A stretch of DNA of 64,000 nt from Marispirochaeta sp963667435 (GTDB taxonomy: Bacteria > Spirochaetota > Spirochaetia > JC444 > Marispirochaetaceae), in the NCBI GenBank assembly GCA_963667435.1, contig OY763414.1, positions 3,348,001 to 3,412,000 of the forward strand, read 5' to 3'. The notes beneath the pieces were generated by a model. The model saw only the letters and a program-made list of their open reading frames with translations. It was not told where the DNA came from and did not search any database. Positions 1 through 7,581 of the stretch are shown in pieces. The position numbers and the translations under genes were made by a program. Positions within the stretch are counted from its first letter, which is position 1; the number at the start of each line of letters is the position of its first letter.

Positions 1-1
1 G

Positions 2-1369
2 TATGTTCGTACTATGCGCCAACTCTGGTTTACTGCCGTTTCCCTGTATACCAGGAGCTCTCTTCATGACTATATCGACGGGTATCCTCGCAGGTTGGTG
101 GAACTTCTTGAAGATTCCGGTTTTATCGGTATTGATTCTTTTGAAGAAGCATACAGACAGGAGGCGTACTCCGCCATAGGTGAAATAGATAACCTGCCCC
201 GCTCTTTTACCGGAGAATCTCTGGAGAATCTGCGGATACTGATCTATGACACCCGTCTGACAGGCATTTTCGGCAGAAAATCATATACTGAGTTTCCCTG
301 GATTGTCTCGTATTTCGAGCAGCCGGATATGCCGAAAACAGGGGAGGGGATTCAGCAGGGTTACTATTTTTCCTACTCCTATTTTGAGCACTGGAACTGG
401 TACGTCATAGCCTGTATTCCCAACACCTATCTTGTGGCAAAGGTTCAGTGGGTGGTGTGGAACACGGTTGTAATCGGCATATTCATCTGGCTTGCTCTTG
501 CGGTTCTCCTGAATGTGCTTTTTCAGAGGCTGATTATGCGGCCTCTGCACAAGGTTGAGAACAGCACAATGGAGCTTGTATCCGGGGGATATGAAATTGC
601 AGTCCCGCAGGAGATTAAAGGTGTTTTCAACCGGCTGCTATATGTGGTTAATGCAGTCCACGGGGTGCTGGATGACCAGAGGCAAAATTTACTTCAGGAA
701 ATAGAGCAGCGAAAAAGAGCTCAGGATGAACTGCAGAATCTGGTTGCCGAAAAAGAACGGCTTGTACGGGAGATACATCACCGGGTGAAGAATAATCTTT
801 CCATGATCTATTCAACCATTGATCTGGAGAAAGGACGGGTTGGTACTGATGCAGAAAAGGAAACACTGAATGTGATTCAACGCAGGGTGCGTACCATGGG
901 CCTGATTCATGAGCAATTGTACCGGGCAAAAGGCATGGATACGGTTGATTCCCATATCTATTTTGACTCTCTTGTTGATTATCTGCGCAAGACTTTCTCT
1001 GCGGACGGAGAAAAAAACATTCTTATTACCGCAGAGATTGAAGAACATCAGATGAATTATGCTGCCGCGAGAACATGCGGCCTTATTATTAATGAGCTGG
1101 TAACCAACTCACTTGCCCATGCGTATCCCGGAAAAACAGAAGGCCACATAAAGGTAGAGTTCCGCCGGGAAGGTGCGAACAGCTTCTGCCTGACGGTTTC
1201 AGATGACGGCACGGGGATAAAGGAGAAAAAAGGGGATGGAGCAGCATCTTCAATGGGTGTTATACTTATAAACGGTTTTGCCGCACAGCTTAGCGGGCAG
1301 GTGCTTTTTGAGAACAGAAACGGTACTGTCTGTACCATACGTTTTCCAATTGGCGGGTGTGAAGCTTGA
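2..1369 (+). CDS. Sensor histidine kinase, HisKA_2/HWE type (5' end outside window)
   Basis: The reading frame is open to the left edge, so the N terminus is missing. Counting from the ATG at 14, the first 140 residues look like an extracytoplasmic sensor region. A hydrophobic segment follows at about 143-170, then a HAMP-like linker and a short coiled coil. The H-box EIHHRVKNN (about 250) and the N-box NELVTNSLAHAYPG with a downstream DDGTGI glycine box mark the HisKA_2 plus HATPase pair. Such kinases autophosphorylate on His and pass phosphate to a receiver. The stop overlaps the start of the next gene, a lone receiver, which is the likely partner. The ligand cannot be told from sequence. 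Confidence 0.88.
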   Translation, partial: YVRTMRQLWFTAVSLYTRSSLHDYIDGYPRRLVELLEDSGFIGIDSFEEAYRQEAYSAIGEIDNLPRSFTGESLENLRILIYDTRLTGIFGRKSYTEFPWIVSYFEQPDMPKTGEGIQQGYYFSYSYFEHWNWYVIACIPNTYLVAKVQWVVWNTVVIGIFIWLALAVLLNVLFQRLIMRPLHKVENSTMELVSGGYEIAVPQEIKGVFNRLLYVVNAVHGVLDDQRQNLLQEIEQRKRAQDELQNLVAEKERLVREIHHRVKNNLSMIYSTIDLEKGRVGTDAEKETLNVIQRRVRTMGLIHEQLYRAKGMDTVDSHIYFDSLVDYLRKTFSADGEKNILITAEIEEHQMNYAAARTCGLIINELVTNSLAHAYPGKTEGHIKVEFRREGANSFCLTVSDDGTGIKEKKGDGAASSMGVILINGFAAQLSGQVLFENRNGTVCTIRFPIGGCEA

Positions 1370-1731
1370 CAGAAATATCCCGGAATGTCCTTGTTGTTGA
1401 AGATGAGGCTCTGATCCGTATTGCCATGGTTAAAATGCTTCAGGATGCCGGCGGCTGCGTACTCGAAACCGGCGATCCGGATAATGCACTCAGCATTGCC
1501 ATCAGTCAAAGACCCATCTGTATCCTGCTTGATATCAACCTCGGGGCCAGGAAGAACGGCATTGAGATAGCCCGGGAAATCAGACAGTACTACTCTCCCA
1601 ATATTTTTATAACAACCGCATACGAGATAGAAGATTTCTGCACCTCCGAAGAGGCTGACAGTTTCTCGAAGGTCTTTTCAAAGCCCCTCTCCAGTGGTGA
1701 TATCGAGCAGATCGTCGCCTTCTGTCGTTAA
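1366..1731 (+). CDS. Single-domain response regulator (REC only)
   Basis: A 121-residue receiver domain with no output domain. It shows the acidic pair in VVEDEALIRIAM, the phospho-acceptor Asp in CILLDINLG, the conserved Thr in FITTAYE and the Lys in FSKPLS. It starts at a TTG (1366) that overlaps the TGA of the upstream kinase, so the two are translationally coupled and probably form one phosphorelay. Stand-alone receivers usually act through protein contacts or as phosphate shuttles. The 3' end overlaps the convergent mobA by 4 bp. Confidence 0.88.
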   Translation: MTEISRNVLVVEDEALIRIAMVKMLQDAGGCVLETGDPDNALSIAISQRPICILLDINLGARKNGIEIAREIRQYYSPNIFITTAYEIEDFCTSEEADSFSKVFSKPLSSGDIEQIVAFCR

Positions 1732-2309
1732 CCCTGAGATTCCCGGGACGGGAAGTCGCCGGGGGCATTGATATTCAGAAAGGCTTCTGCAGGGGCTGTA
1801 ATTTTTTCTATTTCCCTTTCATTGACATAGTTTATTTTGATGGCATTCAGAAAATCTCTCATTTTTAGCCTCTTCCCGTGAAGAAAATTCTCCAGTGTCG
1901 GAAGGATTTCCCTGGAATAGACGGCACTGAGCGGTTCCGGACGATTTCTGTATATCGGTACGGCGGCATCACAATCCTTCATGCTGGCAATCAGAAGATC
2001 GGCCAGAGCAGGCACAAAGCCGGGCATATCGCAGGCTGTGACAAAGGCAAGCGGATTCTCCGCCGCTGTAAGGCCTGCATGAAGCCCTCCCAGAGGGCCT
2101 GCCTGGGGAAAAATATCCAGAGCAAGCCGGGTTCCCTGAACTGAGTAGGCTCGGGTGCCCGTGGATACGATGATTACCTCATGAAAGACGGGAACCATTT
2201 TCCGTGCAATCTGATCTATAAGTAAGCTGTCGCGGAATGGCAGCAGTGCTTTATCCCTGCCCATGCGGCTGCTATTTCCTCCTGCAAGAATAATTCCTGT
2301 AGCTCTCAT
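1728..2309 (-). CDS. mobA: Molybdenum cofactor guanylyltransferase (MobA-like)
   Basis: A 193-residue protein with the nucleotidyltransferase signature LAGGNSSRMGRDKALL at the N terminus, a mid-protein VTACDMPG acidic motif that binds metal, and a PLGGLHAGL segment typical of MobA. MobA adds GMP to molybdopterin to give the bis-MGD precursor used by DMSO-reductase-family enzymes. Length matches the family. It stands alone here, convergent with the response regulator. A second, MocA-like transferase lies at 51.8-52.4 kb beside a molybdenum hydroxylase, so both cofactor variants are probably made. Confidence 0.85.
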   Translation of the reverse strand: MRATGIILAGGNSSRMGRDKALLPFRDSLLIDQIARKMVPVFHEVIIVSTGTRAYSVQGTRLALDIFPQAGPLGGLHAGLTAAENPLAFVTACDMPGFVPALADLLIASMKDCDAAVPIYRNRPEPLSAVYSREILPTLENFLHGKRLKMRDFLNAIKINYVNEREIEKITAPAEAFLNINAPGDFPSRESQG

Positions 2310-2365
2310 TATTCGTCTATCATAGCCGGAAAACTCATGACCTTAAAAGAAAAATTAGGCATAAT

Positions 2366-3022
2366 ATGCGTATGAGTATTTTTATGAGGATAGTCTTCTT
2401 CGGTTCCCTCTGGGGGCTTGCCGAAGGCAGTCTTGGTTTTATTCTGCATATGGTTTCCAGGGCCCTGCCGGTTCCCGGTTTTGCCGGTTTTATCATGTTC
2501 CCCTTAACCTGTATTTTTATGCTCAGCGCCTATGGCAGTACCGGGCGTCTTTCTTCCATACCGCTTTCTGCCCTGATTGCCGCAGCGGCCAAGACGCTGA
2601 GTCTGCTTCATCCTGCGGTTACTCCGATTTTTGTTGTGAATCCTGTGCTGGCAATTATTGCAGAAGGCGCTGCAGTCTGGTTGCTCGCCGCGGCAGGGTC
2701 TTCGGTTCTTCCCTTGGGCCGGGTTTCTTCAGCTGTTATCGGCGGTCTTTCAGCTGCTGTCGGCTGGCGGTTGCTTTTTCTGCTGATGATATTTCTTCTG
2801 CCGGTTCAGAAGGGGATTCTTAATAAAGGTACGGAGGCTCTGCTTACTTTTATTTTATTTGAAGGTGTGGTCAGCGGGCTGCTTTTAGGGACAGGACTCT
2901 TTTTTCGCTACGGGTTCAAGCAAAGGTCACTGGTGTCACTCTCTGCATTGAGACTTCATCCGATTATTCCGGGAGCTCTGTTTGTTGCTTCGACTCTTGT
3001 TCAGTTAGCCGGCAGTATCTGA
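2366..3022 (+). CDS. Hypothetical multi-spanning membrane protein
   Basis: A 218-residue, very hydrophobic protein with about six predicted transmembrane helices and few charged residues. I do not recognise the family. The compact size and helix count resemble small substrate-binding (S) components of ECF transporters, but no ECF energising gene lies nearby, so that is only a thought. The start could be ATG 2366, 2372 or 2384; none has a strong ribosome binding site. It is divergent from mobA, with 56 bp between them. Confidence 0.6.
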   Translation: MRMSIFMRIVFFGSLWGLAEGSLGFILHMVSRALPVPGFAGFIMFPLTCIFMLSAYGSTGRLSSIPLSALIAAAAKTLSLLHPAVTPIFVVNPVLAIIAEGAAVWLLAAAGSSVLPLGRVSSAVIGGLSAAVGWRLLFLLMIFLLPVQKGILNKGTEALLTFILFEGVVSGLLLGTGLFFRYGFKQRSLVSLSALRLHPIIPGALFVASTLVQLAGSI

Positions 3023-3109
3023 ATTCTATATCGCTTAAAAAACGATCTTCCCAGCAGTTTCCTCAGATGATATGCTATGGCCTTCAAGTTTGTACAAGGA
3101 GACATCAGC

Positions 3110-4288
3110 ATGGAAGCTTTGACTGCTCAGTTTAAGGAACGTTACGGCGATAATGACATTCGCAAAATACGCTCTCCATTAAGAATTTGCCCTTTAGGAG
3201 CACATGTTGATCACCAGGGAGGTCTGGTTACGGGTATGGCCCTTGATTCCTCGGTGAATCTGGTCTACAGCCCCTCCAAAGACGGCTATATTCATATTCA
3301 GAGTATGGATTTTCCCGATGAAGAGTATTTTCATGTAGATCATGTACCGGATAAGCTCCCTGGCTTCTGGGGAAACTATATCCGGGGAGCAGTTCTCTCC
3401 CTTAAACGTAATCATATAATCAAGAATGGTTTTAAGGCTTTTATCAGTGGGAAGCTGCCCATCGGAGGATTGAGCTCGTCCGCTGCGGTTACCACTGCCT
3501 ATCTCATGGCCATGTGTGATGTCAACGGTATTGAGCTTTCCGGCCCGGAACTTGTTCAGTACAGTCACTGGATAGAGACGGAGTTCATCGGACTTAAGAA
3601 CGGCATTCTGGATCAGTCTGCAAATATCCTCAGCAAGGACAGAAACCTGCTTGTGGTGGACTGTCGCACCGGTGATCATGAGCTTCATCCCCAGGCTGCC
3701 GACCTGCCCGATTTTGAGGTGGCGGTGGTCTACTCCGGTGTGAGCAAGGCTCTTATCGGAACGGATTACAATAACCGGGTGGATGAATGCAGGGTGGGAG
3801 GCTGGCTGCTGCAGGAACTCGGTGGTCTTGATGTTACGGGACTGGCTGATATTCAGCTGAGGAATATCCCGGAGGAGTCATTCAATCAGCACAGGAACGA
3901 AGTCCCCGGTCGTTTTCAGCGCCGTCTGACCCATTACTATACTGAGCAGGATCGGGTGCAGCGGGGAATTGAGGCCTGGAAAGCCGGAGACCTGAATGAA
4001 TTCGGAAGGCTTATGACCGAATCCGGTGAGAGTTCTGTACATCAGTACCAATGCGGCTGCGATGAGCTCACCACCATCTTCAATATTCTTAAAAACTGCA
4101 AAGGTGTGTACGGTGCCCGTTTCAGCGGAGCAGGTTACCGGGGTGCCTGCATTGCGATTATTGATCCTGCATACCGGGAGGAAATAAAGGCCGCAGTTGA
4201 CCGGGAGTATCCTGCAGCTCATCCCCAATATAAAGAGATCTACCGGGTTAATTTCTGTAAAACAACCGACGGAGCGGGAAAAGTATGA
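3110..4288 (+). CDS. GHMP sugar kinase, galacturonokinase-like
   Basis: A galactokinase-family GHMP kinase of about 392 residues. The sugar-binding motif reads SPLRICPLGAHVDHQGG instead of the usual galactokinase GRVNLIGEHTDY form, and the ATP-loop motif reads LPIGGLSSSAAV. GLKNGILDQSA, CGCDEL and GVYGARFSGAGYRG follow. From memory these closely match plant galacturonic acid kinase, which makes galacturonate-1-phosphate, so this enzyme may phosphorylate a uronic acid at C1 rather than galactose. I chose the ATG at 3110 because AAGGAGA lies 7 bp upstream; ATG 3077 is possible. Its stop overlaps the next gene (ATGA), a sugar-1-phosphate nucleotidyltransferase, which would be the next step. Confidence 0.8.
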   Translation: MEALTAQFKERYGDNDIRKIRSPLRICPLGAHVDHQGGLVTGMALDSSVNLVYSPSKDGYIHIQSMDFPDEEYFHVDHVPDKLPGFWGNYIRGAVLSLKRNHIIKNGFKAFISGKLPIGGLSSSAAVTTAYLMAMCDVNGIELSGPELVQYSHWIETEFIGLKNGILDQSANILSKDRNLLVVDCRTGDHELHPQAADLPDFEVAVVYSGVSKALIGTDYNNRVDECRVGGWLLQELGGLDVTGLADIQLRNIPEESFNQHRNEVPGRFQRRLTHYYTEQDRVQRGIEAWKAGDLNEFGRLMTESGESSVHQYQCGCDELTTIFNILKNCKGVYGARFSGAGYRGACIAIIDPAYREEIKAAVDREYPAAHPQYKEIYRVNFCKTTDGAGKV

Positions 4289-5022
4289 AAGCACTGCTTC
4301 TTGCCGCGGGATACGCGACCCGTCTTTACCCCTTAACGAAGAATTTCCCCAAACCCCTGCTTGAGGTTGCCGGCAAGACCATAATGGACCGTATCCTGGA
4401 AAAGATTGAAGCGGTTGATGAAGTAGATACTGTTTACGTTGTAACCAACCATGTTTTTTCCGGACACTTTTCCGGGTGGGCGAATACGGTAAAGACCGGA
4501 AAAAAAATCATCATAATTGACGACGGTACCTCCACAAATGAAACCCGTCTGGGTGCTGTAGGAGATATTCGCCTTGTTATTGAACAGGAGCAGATTAAGG
4601 ACGATTTGATGATCCTGGCCGGGGACAACCTTTTTGATTTTTCCCTGCCGGATTTTGTTGACTTCTTTTATACCGCCTCAACGGACTGTATAAGCTGCCA
4701 TGTCATTGATGATGTGGAGAGAATTAAACGTACCGGTGTTGTCGAGCTGGATGAAGACGGCCGGGTATTGGGTTTCCAGGAGAAACCTGAAGAGCCGAAA
4801 TCCAACCTTGGTGTTCCTCCCTTTTATATCTACCGTCGGGAAACTCTGCCCCTTCTCAGTGAGTTTCTTGATGCCGGTAATAACGGCGATGCTCCAGGCC
4901 ATTTTGTCCCATGGCTTCTTACCCGGAAGCCCGTTTGTGCCTACAGATTTGAGGGGACCCGTTACGATATCGGTACTCTTGCCAGTTATGAAGAGGTAAA
5001 AGCGGTTTTTGCAGACCGCTGA
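4285..5022 (+). CDS. Sugar-1-phosphate nucleotidyltransferase
   Basis: A 245-residue RfbA/GlmU-type nucleotidyltransferase. The N terminus has ALLLAAGYATRLYPLTKNFPKPLL, a full pyrophosphorylase signature, followed by the metal-binding LAGDNLF and the sugar-binding VLGFQEKPEEPKS. It transfers a nucleoside monophosphate from an NTP to a sugar-1-phosphate. It overlaps the upstream sugar kinase by 4 bp, so the two should act in sequence: sugar to sugar-1-P to NDP-sugar. There is no left-handed beta-helix domain, so it is a simple transferase. The exact nucleotide and sugar cannot be read from the sequence. Confidence 0.87.
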   Translation: MKALLLAAGYATRLYPLTKNFPKPLLEVAGKTIMDRILEKIEAVDEVDTVYVVTNHVFSGHFSGWANTVKTGKKIIIIDDGTSTNETRLGAVGDIRLVIEQEQIKDDLMILAGDNLFDFSLPDFVDFFYTASTDCISCHVIDDVERIKRTGVVELDEDGRVLGFQEKPEEPKSNLGVPPFYIYRRETLPLLSEFLDAGNNGDAPGHFVPWLLTRKPVCAYRFEGTRYDIGTLASYEEVKAVFADR

Positions 5023-5086
5023 GATAATTCAGTTTTAACAGAATATTTTTTCCTGCCTTTTTATTTGAAAAAAGTAACAGCTTTTT

Positions 5087-5123
5087 AACATACCGTTGTT
5101 CAATAAGTGAATGATGGTATGTT
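5087..5123. promoter_or_regulatory. Inverted repeat, likely operator of the TetR gene
   Basis: AACATACC at 5087-5094 is mirrored by GGTATGTT at 5116-5123, with partial symmetry continuing inward (GTTGTTCA against TGAATGAT). It sits directly upstream of the TetR start at 5135. A TTGAAA box at 5065-5070 lies just upstream, so binding here would block transcription. This fits autoregulation, the usual arrangement for TetR genes. Confidence 0.55.
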
Positions 5124-5134
5124 ATCGTGTGTAT

Positions 5135-5836
5135 ATGAACAGACGAGAAATGCAGAAAGAAGAGACCCGGGCAGAGATACTGCGTGTTTCTGAAGAGCTT
5201 TTCACTTCCCGGGGATTTGAACATACCTCAATTCAGCAGATAGCAGATGGGTGCGGCATGACCAAAGGCGCGCTGTATCACCATTTTCTGTCGAAAGAGG
5301 AGGTGTTGGAAGAGATCTGTAGAAGTCACTACCAGTTTCTGCTGCGGGAAGCAGAACCGTTTATTCAGCAGAAAAGCCTGCCCTGGCTCAAGCGGATTGG
5401 CCTTATCCTGAATGCCCTTCGGGACGCAAACATGAGCAAACGTGAAATCGCCGGCGAATATCTTAAGGTCAGAGAAGCGGCCGGGGAAGGAAAGCTGGGG
5501 GAACGTCTTGCGTCGTATGATAAGGAGTTTTACATCTCTGTAATAGCTCCGATTCTAAATGAGGCCAGAACCTCCGGGGATGCGGGCTTCAAAGGTTCTG
5601 CTGAACTGTTATCAGTGTTTATCTACCACATGGATAAAGCTGTTACCGAAAAAATCGCCGCTCTTGCAAGGGCTGGTGAAGAATCCATGGCTGCTGAAAT
5701 TCGGATTGTTCTGGAAACATTGATGTACTCCCTGAGTGCACTTATAGGTGTGGAAGCGGAGAAGATTTCATCTCTGCTCAATATTCCGGAGACAATCAGT
5801 TTTTTCAGACAGCTGAACAAGAATACTACAGGTTAA
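5135..5836 (+). CDS. TetR/AcrR family transcriptional regulator
   Basis: About 233 residues. The N-terminal DNA-binding domain is clear: TRAEILRVSEELFTSRGFEHTSIQQIADGCGMTKGALYHHF, where the helix-turn-helix is followed by the usual GALYHHFxSKEE. The C-terminal ligand domain is not diagnostic. The start at 5135 (MNRREMQKEE) is preferred over 5111, which would place the start inside the operator-like inverted repeat. Downstream genes on the same strand (an outer-membrane-type protein and a CPBP protease) are the likely targets, besides its own promoter. Confidence 0.88.
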   Translation: MNRREMQKEETRAEILRVSEELFTSRGFEHTSIQQIADGCGMTKGALYHHFLSKEEVLEEICRSHYQFLLREAEPFIQQKSLPWLKRIGLILNALRDANMSKREIAGEYLKVREAAGEGKLGERLASYDKEFYISVIAPILNEARTSGDAGFKGSAELLSVFIYHMDKAVTEKIAALARAGEESMAAEIRIVLETLMYSLSALIGVEAEKISSLLNIPETISFFRQLNKNTTG

Positions 5837-5851
5837 ACAATGCGTTGTTTA
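5834..5851. promoter_or_regulatory. Short perfect inverted repeat after the TetR gene
   Basis: TAAACAA, four bases, then TTGTTTA. The repeat begins on the TetR stop codon and ends 13 bp before the next start codon. It may be a second binding site (it shares the TTGTT core seen in the upstream operator) or a short RNA hairpin affecting translation of the next gene. Confidence 0.35.
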
Positions 5852-5864
5852 GCAGGAGCATATT

Positions 5865-6509
5865 ATGAAAATCCGGGCACAAGCCCTTGTCATTTTTCTT
5901 ATGCTGACCGGGATAACTCTGCCGGTTTCAGCAGAAACCGATGTTTTTCCCATACTGGCCTATTCCGACCTAATTCTGGACGGCCAGACTGTCCACAGTT
6001 TCGGCGGAGCTGCCGTGGTCCAGAAGGGAGAATCGTCTTTGGCTGTTTCTTATCTTAACAGTCAGTTCTTAAGGCAGGCTGAACAGGATGTTCCCTCAGC
6101 TTTTCATACAGTTGATTTTCTGCTGGATGTAAAGAAATCAAGACAGCAGTATCTACTGATTGTAAAAGGCAGTTCGGATAAACCCTTTGCCGGAGGCTTA
6201 GGGACGTATCAGGCAGGAGCTGCCTGGGGCTATAAGATTGTGAATGAAGATTCTGTATCCCTGATTCTGGGAGCCGGTGCGGCAGTGGGGGAGTTTGGCA
6301 TTGATTCGCCTCTTATCCCGGTACCCCTGCTGCGATTGTCGGGAAAGTGGGAATACGCTCAGTTCTCTTTCGATTTTCTTACCGGACCCAATCTGTCCGC
6401 AACCCTGTTTCCCGGCTCAAAAATCCGGATCAGCCTGGATTCACGGATGGACAAATTCCGGGACATAGGAGATCTCCTGTTTGACTGTCCTGCATTACCG
6501 TTTTTTTGA
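5865..6509 (+). CDS. Exported outer-membrane-type protein, front part (frameshifted)
   Basis: It begins with a cleavable signal peptide (hydrophobic core VIFLMLTGITLPVSA, residues 8-23) and continues with alternating, glycine-rich beta-type segments such as LILGAGAAVGEFG and LSGKWEYAQFSFDF, as in small outer-membrane barrels. I do not recognise a family. The last about 12 residues (after GDLLFDC) look unrelated, while the overlapping +1 frame starting near 6469 continues in the same style to 6762. The most likely reading is one gene of about 299 codons broken by a one-base frameshift between 6469 and 6509, either real or a sequencing slip. Confidence 0.6.
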   Translation: MKIRAQALVIFLMLTGITLPVSAETDVFPILAYSDLILDGQTVHSFGGAAVVQKGESSLAVSYLNSQFLRQAEQDVPSAFHTVDFLLDVKKSRQQYLLIVKGSSDKPFAGGLGTYQAGAAWGYKIVNEDSVSLILGAGAAVGEFGIDSPLIPVPLLRLSGKWEYAQFSFDFLTGPNLSATLFPGSKIRISLDSRMDKFRDIGDLLFDCPALPFF

Positions 6510-6762
6510 TTCTGCCTCGGATTACGGCGATTTTGCCGGATTGTCTGCAGGGATAAAACGGGATGAACTTTCCTTTGACCTCAGCACCCGGGAAGAGGAG
6601 TACTCGCTGCAGTATTATGAGGCCTACGGAAAAATCGATTTTTCAGTGATTACCATCACCTCGGGGTTTGCCTTCAATGGACAGGAACGACATGGAGACA
6701 GATTTTCCACAGGACTTGGTGATGGTTTCTTTTTCGACATTCAGTGTCTTTATAAGTTTTAG
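6481..6762 (+). CDS. Continuation of the outer-membrane-type protein in a shifted frame
   Basis: A 93-residue frame opening at a TTG and overlapping the preceding gene by 29 bp. It has no signal peptide and no ribosome binding site of its own. Its content (RFFDSASDYGDFAGLS, then alternating beta-like strands ending in a terminal aromatic, IQCLYKF) fits the C-terminal strands of a beta-barrel. A C-terminal Phe is common in outer-membrane proteins. It is best treated as the 3' part of the gene starting at 5865. Confidence 0.5.
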   Translation: MTVLHYRFFDSASDYGDFAGLSAGIKRDELSFDLSTREEEYSLQYYEAYGKIDFSVITITSGFAFNGQERHGDRFSTGLGDGFFFDIQCLYKF

Positions 6763-6771
6763 GAGATAGTT

Positions 6772-7581
6772 ATGCTTGATCGCTATACAAGAACATTTTC
6801 ATTCTACTTTTTCTCAATGCTTATTCCCTGGATTCTATGGTTTCTTGTCGCATGGATGAGTCATCTGCCGGAACAGAATAATTTTACCCGGATTATGCAG
6901 CCTTTGCTGGGAATTTCAGGTCTTATTGCGCCTGCATGTATCGCCCTTTTTCTTGCCCGTAATGATAGAACCGTGCTTGAAGATATGAAAGGGAGGTTTT
7001 TTAATCTCCGAGGTTACAGCCCGGTATATATTATTCTGGCGTTCTCTCTTATTCTTATCTCTATAGTTACGGCTCAGTTTATTTCCCTTCTTTTCGGCCA
7101 CTCCCTGAATCAGTTTTATATTTCCGGAAAGCCGACGTTTACTTCCACCATGTTCTCCCCATGGTTTATTCTTGCCTTTGCGCCGGTTGCAGAGGAGCTG
7201 GCCTGGCATTCATATGGTACCGATGCCCTGAGGAGGAATTTTAATCTATTTACTACTTCGATGGTTTTTGCAGTGTACTGGGTTTTCTGGCATCTGCCCC
7301 TCTCATTTGTTAAAGGATATTATCACAGCAATGTTGTGGCGGAAGGCCCCCTTTACGCGGCTAACTTCGTTTTCAGCCTGTTTGTGTTTGTTATTCTTAT
7401 GAACTGGTTGTACTACAAAACCAACAGGAATATTCTGTCCTCCATTATTTTTCATCTGTCCGCTAATTTCAGTAACGAGATCTTTGCAACCCATCCGGAC
7501 AGTAAGGTAATTCAGACGGCAATACTGCTTGTTGTTTCTGTGATTGTGCTGGTTAAAGAGAGAAAGATGTTTTTCAGTTGA
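6772..7581 (+). CDS. CPBP family intramembrane metalloprotease (CAAX protease-like)
   Basis: A 269-residue membrane protein with about eight helices. The three conserved CPBP motifs are visible: the double-Glu motif in APVAEELAWHSYG (about 135-147), the first His in VFWHLPL (about 170), and the last motif in IIFHLSANFSNE (about 225). These place catalytic Glu and His residues inside the membrane. Bacterial members act in membrane protein processing, bacteriocin immunity or unknown roles. It sits 9 bp behind the outer-membrane-type gene in the TetR-headed cluster and ends convergent with, and overlapping by 8 bp, the sigma-54 activator. Confidence 0.82.
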   Translation: MLDRYTRTFSFYFFSMLIPWILWFLVAWMSHLPEQNNFTRIMQPLLGISGLIAPACIALFLARNDRTVLEDMKGRFFNLRGYSPVYIILAFSLILISIVTAQFISLLFGHSLNQFYISGKPTFTSTMFSPWFILAFAPVAEELAWHSYGTDALRRNFNLFTTSMVFAVYWVFWHLPLSFVKGYYHSNVVAEGPLYAANFVFSLFVFVILMNWLYYKTNRNILSSIIFHLSANFSNEIFATHPDSKVIQTAILLVVSVIVLVKERKMFFS

